Source: a bacterium
GTDB taxonomy: Bacteria > Hydrothermota > Tepidihabitantia > SM23-42 > JAOAFX01
Direction: 5' to 3'
Assembly: GCA_036382775.1 (NCBI GenBank)
Contig: DASVHD010000013.1
Coordinates: 1 to 39,285 of the forward strand
Length of the DNA: 39,285 nucleotides
Below the pieces are notes generated by a model. The model was not told the DNA's origin and searched no databases. It saw only the letters and a list, made by a program, of their open reading frames with translations. The position numbers and the translations under genes were made by a program. Within the stretch, counting starts at the first letter, position 1, and every line of letters starts with the position of its first letter. Positions 31,662 through 39,285 of this stretch are shown in pieces.

Positions 31662-31778
31662 CACCCCGACCTCTATCCTCCCCCCTCGAGGGCAGCATCA
31701 AAGACTAAACCCTCACCTTTTTCCTCTCCCTTTAAAAGGGAGAGGGTAGGGTGAGGGATAACTGGTGTCCCCGTGGGA
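31662..31778 (+). repeat. Dispersed hairpin repeat, copy B
   Basis: It starts CACCCCGACCTC, continues with the CCCCTCGAGGG palindrome, GCAGCATCAAAGACTAAACC, then the nested hairpin (CCCTCACC ... CCTCTCCCTTT/AAAGGGAGAGG ... GGTGAGGG), and ends ACTGGTGTCCCCGTGGG. It lies just behind the nikO stop and could act as a transcription terminator for the nickel operon. Confidence 0.85.
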
Positions 31779-31806
31779 TACGCTTTTTTTCTAATACAAT
31801 CTCCTA

Positions 31807-31834
31807 TTGACTTACCATTGTATATGTTTAAACT
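31807..31834 (+). promoter_or_regulatory. Candidate promoter of the C25-like gene
   Basis: TTGACT (31807-31812), 16-bp spacer, TAAACT (31829-31834). The ATG at 31877 follows an AAGGGGG ribosome site, so the leader is about 35 nt. A TATTAT further on is an alternative -10 without a matching -35. Confidence 0.4.
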
Positions 31835-31876
31835 TATTCAGTCTTATTATATTTATATACCATAAGGGGGCCTTTA

Positions 31877-34800
31877 ATGAAACGCATGCCGGTTTTATTT
31901 TTGGCAGTTTTCGCCGCGCTCGCTTTTGCCCAGGAGACCGGCGCGAGATATTTGATAATCACGCACGACAATTTTTATGACGCGATCGTGCCTTTCGCCG
32001 AGTGGAAGCACAAGAAGGGAATGCGCACGCGTGTCGCCAAGCTCTCGGAGACCGGCTCGAGCGCGGTCGAGATCAGGAATTATATCGTCAATGCTTATAA
32101 CAACTGGCAAATACCGCCGGAATTTATTCTCTTCGTGGGCGCGCCCAATTTTATCCCATTTCCCCAAATAAGTTACGTTTACACCGACAATTACTATACG
32201 AATATGGATGCTGATATCTATAACGAGATATTGTCGGGCCGCCTGACCGTCCATAACACGACCGAAGCGCAGACCGTGGTCGCCAAGATGCTGAAGTACG
32301 AGCGCACGCCCGATGTCTCGGATTCGCTCTGGTCTCGGAAAGCATGTCTGATCGCGAACGATTATCAGGACAGCGATTCCGTCACTTACCGACTGGATTG
32401 CCAGTATTTTGCCGCTTACATGGTGGCAAACGGATATGTCCTGATAGACACGCTGTTCGCGGGCCACGGCGATAACGCCGCAACAGTCATAAACAGGGCG
32501 AACAGCGGCCGGGATTTTGTCGTGTACCGGGGAAACGGCACGAACAACTGGTACCCGCCTTTCAACGTGAACGTGGACAACCTTGCGAACGGCAATAAAC
32601 TGCCGATCGTTATCTCAGGGACCTGCAATACGCTGGGCACGGGTTCAACCCCGGCCGCGGCTGAACGCTGGTTTCTGACCGGCACGCCTACGACCCTGAG
32701 AGGCGCATCGGGCTATTTCGCGACATCCACGAGCGACATCAATATCGCTTATTTGCGGAGCGCGGTCACGCGGGGTTTCTTCGACGGCATATTCCAATAC
32801 CGGTACCGGACCTTTGGCCAGGCGTGCGAGCAGGGACGCATCAAGGTCTACCAGATGTATCCGTCCAGCGGCGGGCTGGATGAATATTACGGGTTCACGA
32901 CCGTCGGCGATCCGGAGATGAACATCTGGACGGCCAAGCCCAAAACGATCGTGGTCAGCCACGAATCAGCGGTTAATGCGGGCGTGCCTGAGACCTTGCA
33001 GGTCGCGGTCACGTACGTGGGGGCGCCTGTCGAGTCGGCTTTCGTGTGCCTGCATTTCGATACGCTGGTCTACCTGACCGGCTACACGAACGCCAGCGGG
33101 AATATTGTTTTTTATTTCAACGTTCCCATGCCCGGTATCATGGACGTGACGGTCACGGGCAGGAACCTTTATCCGTACGAAGGCGAGGTCGCGATCACAA
33201 CCGGCGATGCTTACTTGTCATACACCGGGAGTGTGATCAACGATTCGCTGGGCAATGGCAACGGCATTGTCAATCCGGGTGAGACGATACGCTTATGGGC
33301 GACGGTTAAGAATTTCGGATCAGCCGCGGTTCAGGATGTAACCGGTTTTCTCCGAAGCGCGGATACTCTTGTCTATGTCACGGACAGTATCGTGCAGTTT
33401 GGCGATTTTCCGCCGGGCTTCGCAACGGCCGGCCTTAATCCGTTCGTTTTTGACGTATCTGCAAATACTTATGCTCATCCCATAAACTTTTCACTGTTCA
33501 TGAGATCGGCAGCGGGCGATACCTGGAACAGCGGGTTTTCAATATCCACGACCGGCATTGGTAGCGGCGGCGGCGGAACCGGTCCTGATACCTACGGATA
33601 TTATATCTATGATGACACGGATTCCAGTACCGGTCACGCGCCCGTTTACAACTGGGTCGAGATCGCGCCGCCGGCCGGCGGATCAGGCACGATTATATCG
33701 GAAATAACCAATATGGATGACGACACGGTGACCCTGTCTCTGCCGTTTTCTTTCAAGTACTATGGCATCAACTATAACACGATCGGTGCATGTACGAACG
33801 GATTTCTGGAGTTGGGTGGCGCTACGAGCATGAGCTATGCCAATGATCCGATCCCCATGGCCGGTAAGGCAAAAAGATACGCTGCGCCATACTGGGACGA
33901 CTTGAATCCGGGTTCGATGCAGATGGGGCACGGCGATATCTACCGTTATTACGATTCAGCGAATCACCGCTGGATCGTCGAATTCTACCAGGTCGCGGTC
34001 CAGATTTCTGGTCATCCCTGGGAAACTTTCCAGATCATTCTACTCGATCCGCAGTATTATCCGACGCCAACCGGTGACGGCGAGATGCTGTTCCAATATC
34101 AACAGATTTCATATGGGCAAAGCAACACGACCGGCATCGAGGACGAGACTGAATCGCGAGGAGTTGAGTACGTTTATAACTCAGTCTACGATCAAAACGC
34201 CGCGCCCATAACCAGCGGCCGGGTATTACTGATCACGACCAAACCGCCCGTGAGCCAGTATTCACCATGGCTGCATATGATCAGCTATGCGTACCGCGAT
34301 TCTGCCGGCGGCAATAATAACGGTATCATCGAGCCCAATGAGGTTATCGATATCGCCCTGGTGATCAGAAATGACGGGGACACGCTGGTGTCCGGCGTTA
34401 CTGGCACGCTGCGCGAGAGTTCAACATGTGTTTCGCTTATTGACAGCACGGCTGGTTTTGGCGACCTGAATGTGGGCGCTGCCGGAAACAATGCTGCGGA
34501 TCCATATCATGTGCAGGTCGCGTCCAATCCGGGCGATACTACGGTTGGGTTCACCGTGTATTTCAACGGCAACGGCGGAGCATACGAAGCGTACGCTTAT
34601 TTCACGCTGTTCATCCACGATCCGACGGATATCACCGAGGGCTCTGCTGCCGGAGGAAAACCTTTCTTGAGTGTTTTCCCGAATCCCGCAAAACGGGAAA
34701 TGACCATTTACTTGAATACAAGCGCGGCCAATGCTGCAGATCGCAACGGCCTGAAGATCTATGATGTTACCGGCCGGATGGTGGTCGATCTTTCGTCGCG

Positions 34801-34945
34801 GATTACGGATTACGGTTTTCGGTCTACGGTCGTTTGGTCCGGCACAGACCAGAATGGTCGCGACGTGCCTTCAGGTGTCTATTTCATCAGCGTTGATGCA
34901 GCTGGCCGTATGGAAAAAATGCTGAAAGTTGTGATCATCAAATAA
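31877..34945 (+). CDS. Gingipain-like (C25) exported protein with altered catalytic histidine
   Basis: A 1,022-residue exported protein. Residues 1-18 are a signal peptide. Residues ~20-350 follow the peptidase C25 (gingipain) pattern: 'YLIITHDNFYDAIVPFAEWKHKKGM', 'FILFVGAPNFIPF', 'YYTNMDADIYNEILSGRL', then 'VVYRGNGTNNW' and 'VISGTCNTLG' with the nucleophile C250. At the position of the catalytic GHG histidine the sequence is RGNG, N220. The middle holds two related beta-sandwich repeats (near 'GNGNGIVNPGETIRLWATVKN' and 'GGNNNGIIEPNEVIDIALVIRN') around a region with 'GINYNTIGACTNGFLELG'. The end is the sorting domain ('VFPNPAKREMTIYL', 'WSGTDQNGRDVPSGVYF'). Activity is doubtful without the histidine, unless another residue such as H197 in AGHGDN takes over. 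Confidence 0.87.
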   Translation: MKRMPVLFLAVFAALAFAQETGARYLIITHDNFYDAIVPFAEWKHKKGMRTRVAKLSETGSSAVEIRNYIVNAYNNWQIPPEFILFVGAPNFIPFPQISYVYTDNYYTNMDADIYNEILSGRLTVHNTTEAQTVVAKMLKYERTPDVSDSLWSRKACLIANDYQDSDSVTYRLDCQYFAAYMVANGYVLIDTLFAGHGDNAATVINRANSGRDFVVYRGNGTNNWYPPFNVNVDNLANGNKLPIVISGTCNTLGTGSTPAAAERWFLTGTPTTLRGASGYFATSTSDINIAYLRSAVTRGFFDGIFQYRYRTFGQACEQGRIKVYQMYPSSGGLDEYYGFTTVGDPEMNIWTAKPKTIVVSHESAVNAGVPETLQVAVTYVGAPVESAFVCLHFDTLVYLTGYTNASGNIVFYFNVPMPGIMDVTVTGRNLYPYEGEVAITTGDAYLSYTGSVINDSLGNGNGIVNPGETIRLWATVKNFGSAAVQDVTGFLRSADTLVYVTDSIVQFGDFPPGFATAGLNPFVFDVSANTYAHPINFSLFMRSAAGDTWNSGFSISTTGIGSGGGGTGPDTYGYYIYDDTDSSTGHAPVYNWVEIAPPAGGSGTIISEITNMDDDTVTLSLPFSFKYYGINYNTIGACTNGFLELGGATSMSYANDPIPMAGKAKRYAAPYWDDLNPGSMQMGHGDIYRYYDSANHRWIVEFYQVAVQISGHPWETFQIILLDPQYYPTPTGDGEMLFQYQQISYGQSNTTGIEDETESRGVEYVYNSVYDQNAAPITSGRVLLITTKPPVSQYSPWLHMISYAYRDSAGGNNNGIIEPNEVIDIALVIRNDGDTLVSGVTGTLRESSTCVSLIDSTAGFGDLNVGAAGNNAADPYHVQVASNPGDTTVGFTVYFNGNGGAYEAYAYFTLFIHDPTDITEGSAAGGKPFLSVFPNPAKREMTIYLNTSAANAADRNGLKIYDVTGRMVVDLSSRITDYGFRSTVVWSGTDQNGRDVPSGVYFISVDAAGRMEKMLKVVIIK

Positions 34946-34987
34946 TCGATCTAAACGATTCTTACGCTATTAACGATACAAACGATC

Positions 34988-37738
34988 CTAACGACCTGTT
35001 ATTACCACCATCTTCTGCGCCTGAGTTTTATTTCCGGCCTCCAGGCAAATAAAGTAAACGCCGTCTGATAGCGAATTCCCGGACAAACTGCGGCGGTACA
35101 GGTAATGCTGGTACCGACCGCTTTTTTTCTGTTCATCCACGAGCGTCGCGATCCTCTTGCCCGTGATATCGAACAAAACAAGCCTTACACGGGAATCATT
35201 GCTGATCGTATAACTGATGACTGTGCTCGTGCTGAACGGGTTCGGCCGATTAGGGAAGAGGCACGATCCGGTGTCAAGCGCCATGGTGCCCTTTCTGCCA
35301 GATTCCGCTGTTCCAGTCGGGTCCCCGCTGAGCGCGTAGATAATTCCATCACCTGAGCCGACCACGATCTCCACCAGGTTGTCGTTGTCAATATCGCCAA
35401 GGCATGGCGATGAAGATACTGCGCCCCCGGTCTGATAGGACCATAGCACAGAACCGTCCCCGCCGTTGAGCGCGTAAACGTAATGGTCTTTTGAACCGAT
35501 GATGACCTCGGGCTGGTTGTCGCCGTCAATGTCGCCAAGACAGGGTGACGAAACTACGCTGTCGCCGAGCGGCCGCGACCACAAAAGTGAGCCATTCCCG
35601 CCATTGAGCGCGTAAACGCTGTGATCGCTGCAGCCAACCGCCACTTCCGGCAGGTTGTCGCCGTCGATATCGCCCGCGCATGGTGATGAAGATATCCCTG
35701 CGCCGGTATGATATAACCATCGCAATGATCCATCTTCACCATTGAGGGCATATACGTAGCCATCCGCGGAACCGAATATTATTTCCGGAAAAGTGTCTAA
35801 GTCGACATCGGCAATGCAGGGCGATGAGACGACGCTGCCGCTGGTGGCGCGCGTCCACAGCGTATCGCCGGTTTTACCATTCAGCGCGTAGATCCGGTTA
35901 TCGCTTGAGCCCGCAACGATCTCGTTAACGCCATCGATATTGATATCGGCGCAGGCAGGCGATGAAACAACATCGCCACCCGTGGCACGGGACCATCTGA
36001 GAGATCCGTTCTCGCCGTTGAGCGCGTAAATGCTGTTGTCGTCGGAACCGAAGACGATCTCGAGCAGGCCATCGCCATCAACGTCGCTCAAGCAGGGAGA
36101 AGACCGAATACTGCCCGCCGCGGTGTAAGACCAGAGAAAAGAACCGTTCTCGCCGTTGAGCGCGTAAATTTTGCCATCCAGAGAACCGGCCACGACTTCC
36201 AGCAATGTATCCTGGTCGATCTCGCCTAGGCAGGGCGCGGCCGCGATCGCGCCGCCAGCATGATAGAACCAGCGCTGCGATCCATTTTCACCGTTCAGGG
36301 CGTAAACGCTGCTGTCATTGCTGCCGACCACGACCTCGATCTTGTTGTCGTTGTCCACATCGCCAAGAACGGGCGAGGAATAGACCGGTCTTCCGGCACC
36401 GTACAGCCAGTAGGCATAGACGGTATCGATGTCGCCGTCTAAAGTAGTCACGCCGGTATGGGCCGGCACATGGTGAAACATCTGCCAGTGCAGTTTCTGG
36501 GTCGGATGCCAGAGGGTCAGCGTTACGGCCCCGTAATCCGGGATCGACATCGGAGTTTGGCTGCTGCGCGAGTAAACACCCCATTCATCATTCAACGAGG
36601 CGTAATAGTCGATCGTGCCGGTCACGCCATCAGAAAGCCGATCATAAGCGCTAAAATAAATGAAATTCTTGTCATTGGGCGTGAAATTACCCGCGGCTTC
36701 GGTGATATCAAGAACAATATTATTCGGCGGAAATGAATGAGCGGCCCCGGGAACAATGTAGAAATGAAAAAATTGGTTATTGTATGACGACGTCTGCACC
36801 GTAAAATAAACGTACTCTCTTTTCGTATGGGTTGGTCTAAACCGGACCTCGAGTGTCGGGGAATAATTTATCTTGTCCGCGAGGTAATTCACCCACAGCT
36901 GCGATGTGACGCTGCTCTTCACGGCTTGGTATGACATCCAGAAATAACCCTGGTCGCCCCAGCCCGTTCCCCACGAGTTCGCCACGATAAAGGCGCCGGT
37001 GCCGTCACTGGTCGTCAGCGTATCGTCATAGCCCACGATGCACACGCCGTGCCCGCCGTGGTTCGAACCGTACACGTCGCTGACGCAGTAGGTGTTGTGA
37101 AAATTTCCTATATACAGGAAATTATCCCAGCAATAAATATATAATACCGCGTTGTCGCTGGTTTCAAGGTGCTGTTTCAGCGTAGCAATGCCCAGGTCGC
37201 TTGATACATCAATCCAGTATCCAGCATCGCAACGGTATGGCATGGCGTTGTAATATGCCGAGTCGGAAGGCCAGATCGTGCAATTCCCCTGGTTATAGGG
37301 CATTTCGGCAAGGTTAGCGCAGCCGTGGTTGAGGAGAACGAGCATCGCATCACTGGCATAAGAACCGCCATCTACGCCGCCGTTGATAAGGTTGTACATG
37401 AATGCCGGGCTGAACCGGTGATGGGCATCGGCGTAGGTCCAACCATGTTCCAGCCATTCCTGGTATGATTTGTAGTAATACGCATTTGCCCAAGCGACAC
37501 AGGATCCCTGGCTGCCCTGGTTGCCGACGGGCGGCATGTTGGCACGGTGGTTCACGTACTGCCTTGATGACGGGTTCGCCGCGGCGGGCGGGCATTCGAT
37601 CAGCCACGGAATAGCGCGCGGGTTCTGGTAAAGCGCGCCGAATTTTCTGAGCGTCCCGGTTTCATCCAGGGCTTGATCAGCATATGAAAAAGAGCAGACC
37701 AACAAGAACAAACCAGCACACATTAAGTATCTTTTCAT
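34988..37738 (-). CDS. Exported papain-like (C1) protease with eight propeller repeats and sorting domain
   Basis: A 916-residue protein. Residues 1-20 are a signal peptide (MKRYLMCAGLFLLVCSFSYA). Residues ~50-260 are a papain-family peptidase with oxyanion Q74 and nucleophile C80 in VGNQGSQGSC, H220 in SNHGGHGVCIVGYDD and N234 in VANSWGTGWGDQGYF, so the catalytic set is complete. After a beta-rich spacer come eight repeats of about 46 residues, each 'SSPCLGDIDGDN..EI..GS.D..IYALNGENGSL.W', mixing an FG-GAP-like metal loop with a PQQ-propeller strand; they should close an eight-bladed propeller. The sorting domain ends the protein ('LFPNRPNPFSTSTVISYTI' region). ATG 37738 is set by GGAGGAACA; the frame continues upstream without meaning. 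Confidence 0.9.
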   Translation of the reverse strand: MKRYLMCAGLFLLVCSFSYADQALDETGTLRKFGALYQNPRAIPWLIECPPAAANPSSRQYVNHRANMPPVGNQGSQGSCVAWANAYYYKSYQEWLEHGWTYADAHHRFSPAFMYNLINGGVDGGSYASDAMLVLLNHGCANLAEMPYNQGNCTIWPSDSAYYNAMPYRCDAGYWIDVSSDLGIATLKQHLETSDNAVLYIYCWDNFLYIGNFHNTYCVSDVYGSNHGGHGVCIVGYDDTLTTSDGTGAFIVANSWGTGWGDQGYFWMSYQAVKSSVTSQLWVNYLADKINYSPTLEVRFRPTHTKREYVYFTVQTSSYNNQFFHFYIVPGAAHSFPPNNIVLDITEAAGNFTPNDKNFIYFSAYDRLSDGVTGTIDYYASLNDEWGVYSRSSQTPMSIPDYGAVTLTLWHPTQKLHWQMFHHVPAHTGVTTLDGDIDTVYAYWLYGAGRPVYSSPVLGDVDNDNKIEVVVGSNDSSVYALNGENGSQRWFYHAGGAIAAAPCLGEIDQDTLLEVVAGSLDGKIYALNGENGSFLWSYTAAGSIRSSPCLSDVDGDGLLEIVFGSDDNSIYALNGENGSLRWSRATGGDVVSSPACADINIDGVNEIVAGSSDNRIYALNGKTGDTLWTRATSGSVVSSPCIADVDLDTFPEIIFGSADGYVYALNGEDGSLRWLYHTGAGISSSPCAGDIDGDNLPEVAVGCSDHSVYALNGGNGSLLWSRPLGDSVVSSPCLGDIDGDNQPEVIIGSKDHYVYALNGGDGSVLWSYQTGGAVSSSPCLGDIDNDNLVEIVVGSGDGIIYALSGDPTGTAESGRKGTMALDTGSCLFPNRPNPFSTSTVISYTISNDSRVRLVLFDITGKRIATLVDEQKKSGRYQHYLYRRSLSGNSLSDGVYFICLEAGNKTQAQKMVVITGR
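35330..36390 (-). repeat. Eight coding tandem repeats of ~138 bp
   Basis: Within the C1-protease gene eight units of about 138 bp encode the 46-residue propeller blades. The words for YALNGENG and SSPCLGD recur in each. Units differ at many silent and some coding positions, so they are old rather than freshly expanded. Confidence 0.8.
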
Positions 37739-37764
37739 TGTTCCTCCGATGTATCGTAAGTATA

Positions 37765-37792
37765 AGTATAATATCATTTGTGGGAATGTCAA
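37765..37792 (-). promoter_or_regulatory. Promoter of the C1-protease gene
   Basis: Minus-strand TTGACA (37787-37792), 16-bp spacer, TATACT (37765-37770). The leader to ATG 37738 is about 20 nt and carries GGAGGAACA. Confidence 0.7.
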
Positions 37793-37875
37793 TGCAAAAT
37801 AAGTAATAAATAGGAGCGCTTGCCACGCCGTTGTGACATAGCAATGACAGTTCCCTTCCAATGATGGCAACAATA

Positions 37876-37987
37876 CACCCCTCCTTTTTTCTCCCCCCTC
37901 GAGGGCAGCATCAAAGACTAAACCCTCACCTTATTCCTCTCCCTTTAAAAGGGAGAGGGTAGGGGTGAGGGATAACTGGTGTCCCTG
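37876..37987 (+). repeat. Dispersed hairpin repeat, copy C
   Basis: Almost identical to copies D and E, missing one C near the start and diverging after AACTGGTGTCCCTG. It occupies the 390-bp gap 37739-38128. The rest of that gap contains the two divergent promoters and a G-rich stretch (GGAGGAGGGCAAGGGTGGGG) without a gene. Confidence 0.85.
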
Positions 37988-38071
37988 TTAGGAGGAGGGC
38001 AAGGGTGGGGGGGATAATAACTAGTCTTCCAGTAAGGGGCGGTGGAATATTCTGGAAAGGCTGCCAGCCTC

Positions 38072-38100
38072 TTGACAATCAGAAAATAGTATTATATAAT
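38072..38100 (+). promoter_or_regulatory. Promoter of the small exported binding protein
   Basis: TTGACA (38072-38077), 17-bp spacer, TATAAT (38095-38100), both perfect. A GGAG ribosome site precedes ATG 38129. Confidence 0.75.
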
Positions 38101-38128
38101 CCCTTAATAATATAATAAAGGAGCAGCG

Positions 38129-38998
38129 ATGAAACCATTATTCTGCGTATTAAGTATCGTCATGCTGATGTCCGGGCTTATCAACGCGGGCCAATTGTGC
38201 CGCAGCGGCAATTTTATTATGGAAAAAGATCCGGGATCTGGTCTGATAAATATCATCAACATCAATGATAGATCGCCGTTTACACTCCTGGCCGATACCC
38301 TAGAACAGCTGGTGAACCCGGGTTTCGAGACCGGCAGTTTGCCGCCCTGGCAGAGTCCGATGTGGCAGGTAACTGATATCGATTCTCATACTGGCCAGTA
38401 TTGCGCCGCTGACGTCGGGAATTACTGGATCCGGCAGGACATCACGCCGGTTTTGACCGACAGCATAGTGAACATATCGTTCTGGAGCCGCCAGCCCGAA
38501 GTTCAGATCCAGGCGTTTGATTTCATTTATGACGACGCCAGTTATGATGAAGATATTGTCTGGGTACAGAGCACGTGGCAGAGGTTTGATGTTACTTCTT
38601 ATTTGCCCAGCGGTAAGATCATGGTCGCGTTGAGGATTTGGGGATACAGCGGCGGGCCACCCGGTATCGATTCGACTTATATGGATGACATCTCAATATT
38701 AAGATTGGTCGAAGATCATAAGATCGAGGAACATAAGTCGGCGAGCCGGCAATTAGAATTCAATATCCATCCTAATCCTGTCCGGGGTAATGCCCTGATT
38801 GAATGTCCGGCGGCTCTTGGTAAAAGACCAATGCTTTCTATTTTTGACATAAATGGCGCGGTCATTGAGCGGGTAAACGTGGTAAATAGCAAATATACCT
38901 GGTCCACCAAAGGGCTTATGTCTGGCGTTTACTTTGTCCGACTAGATGCAGGGAACGGCCAGAGCTCAGTTAAAAAGATAACGGTTATCAGTGATTAG
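38129..38998 (+). CDS. Small exported protein with carbohydrate-binding-like domain and sorting domain
   Basis: A 289-residue protein: signal peptide at 1-20 (MKPLFCVLSIVMLMSGLINA), a beta-sandwich from ~55 to 190, and a sorting domain over the last ~80 residues ('IHPNPVRGNALIECP', 'FDINGAVIERV', 'LMSGVYFVRLD'). The sandwich reads 'LVNPGFETGSLPPW', 'YWIRQDI', 'ISFWSR', 'YMDDISILRL', the pattern of carbohydrate-binding modules of the CBM4/9 or discoidin type. No catalytic domain is fused, so it is a stand-alone surface-binding protein. Start chosen for the upstream GGAG and signal peptide. It is bracketed by hairpin-repeat copies C and D in the same orientation. Confidence 0.85.
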   Translation: MKPLFCVLSIVMLMSGLINAGQLCRSGNFIMEKDPGSGLINIININDRSPFTLLADTLEQLVNPGFETGSLPPWQSPMWQVTDIDSHTGQYCAADVGNYWIRQDITPVLTDSIVNISFWSRQPEVQIQAFDFIYDDASYDEDIVWVQSTWQRFDVTSYLPSGKIMVALRIWGYSGGPPGIDSTYMDDISILRLVEDHKIEEHKSASRQLEFNIHPNPVRGNALIECPAALGKRPMLSIFDINGAVIERVNVVNSKYTWSTKGLMSGVYFVRLDAGNGQSSVKKITVISD

Positions 38999-39000
38999 TA

Positions 39001-39118
39001 CACCCCCTCCTTTTTTCTCCCCCCTCGAGGGCAGCATCAAAGACTAAACCCTCACCTTATTCCTCTCCCTTTAAAAGGGAGAGGGTAGGGGTGAGGGATA
39101 ACTGGAGTCCCCGTGGGG
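39001..39118 (+). repeat. Dispersed hairpin repeat, copy D
   Basis: A 118-bp copy beginning 2 bp after the preceding stop codon. It consists of CACCCCCTCCTTTTTTC, the CCCTCGAGGG palindrome, GCAGCATCAAAGACTAAACC, the nested hairpin, then ACTGGAGTCCCCGTGGGG. By eye it is identical over its length to copy E. Confidence 0.9.
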
Positions 39119-39167
39119 CAACCTCATCCTCGTTCGTCATTGCGAGCATTTTTTGTGCGCAACCTTA

Positions 39168-39285
39168 CACCCCCTCCTTTTTTCTCCCCCCTCGAGGGCA
39201 GCATCAAAGACTAAACCCTCACCTTATTCCTCTCCCTTTAAAAGGGAGAGGGTAGGGGTGAGGGATAACTGGAGTCCCCGTGGGG
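39168..39285 (+). repeat. Dispersed hairpin repeat, copy E
   Basis: A second 118-bp copy, 49 bp after copy D in the same orientation and reaching exactly the window edge. The spacer contains CGTCATTGCGAGC, a word that often begins a different dispersed palindromic element. Confidence 0.9.

Noticed and set aside
35330-36390. Regular ~138-bp tandem repeat, first suspected to be non-coding or an array
   Set aside because: It is in frame and encodes the propeller blades of the C1 protease.
37876-39285. Possible CRISPR-like direct repeats at the window end
   Set aside because: Units are ~118 bp with nested hairpins, separated by a gene or by a 49-bp spacer, and recur far away in both orientations; this is a dispersed intergenic element, not a CRISPR array.

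Overview
The window (39,285 bp, roughly half GC, no rRNA, tRNA, CRISPR or transposase seen) looks like a chromosome segment of an uncultivated FCB-type bacterium, probably candidate division WOR-3/Stahlbacteria or a relative. The reasons are a TonB-dependent receptor and at least five large exported proteins that end in the same C-terminal 'PNPF ... D.sGr.V ... W.G.D..Gr.vp.GvYf.' sorting/FlgD-Ig-like domain, together with archaeal-looking cytosolic genes. The phylum is an inference; the sorting domains and genes are read directly.

Layout. 1-1860: two exported proteins on the minus strand (one cut by the window edge) behind a consensus promoter. 1988-9754: a lipoate block. On the minus strand are lipB and lipA, the classical de novo pair. 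On the plus strand, after a threonine synthase-like gene, is a tightly overlapping operon: a lipoate ligase fused to DUF116, a geranylgeranyl-reductase-like flavoprotein (LipT-like), two biotin-synthase-like radical SAM proteins (LipS1/LipS2-like) and an ArsR-type regulator. Two complete routes to protein-bound lipoate therefore appear to sit side by side. 9890-15726: a methyltransferase, a TPR protein, an O6-alkylguanine alkyltransferase, a Tyw1-like radical SAM protein, a Nudix hydrolase fused to a PanD-like aspartate decarboxylase, and rlmN. 15794-28545: a TonB-dependent receptor, a Tat-exported nitroreductase-like protein with a sorting domain, a multi-PAS protein, a CDF metal transporter and a very large exported TPR-CHAT protease. 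28627-31638: nikR and an ECF-type nickel transporter (M, PDGLE/N, Q, O). 31877-38998: a gingipain-like C25 protein, a papain-like protease with eight propeller repeats, and a small exported binding protein.

Two system-wide features recur. First, promoters are near-perfect TTGAC(A/T)-N16/17-TATAAT boxes, and for about nine genes the -10 box lies only 6-10 nt upstream of the start codon, which predicts leaderless mRNAs. Several exported proteins carry the same promoter followed by a short Shine-Dalgarno leader. Second, gene ends are decorated with dispersed palindromic elements: a ~118-bp hairpin repeat present five times, two double-hairpin elements with compensatory stem changes, and short degenerate minisatellites, one of which runs in frame through the nickel ATPase gene.

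No single gene cassette here is clearly a defence or mobile system. The strongest candidates for new biology are the duplicated lipoate pathway with its cysteine-rich DUF116 fusion, the Nudix-PanD fusion, and the leaderless-promoter architecture.
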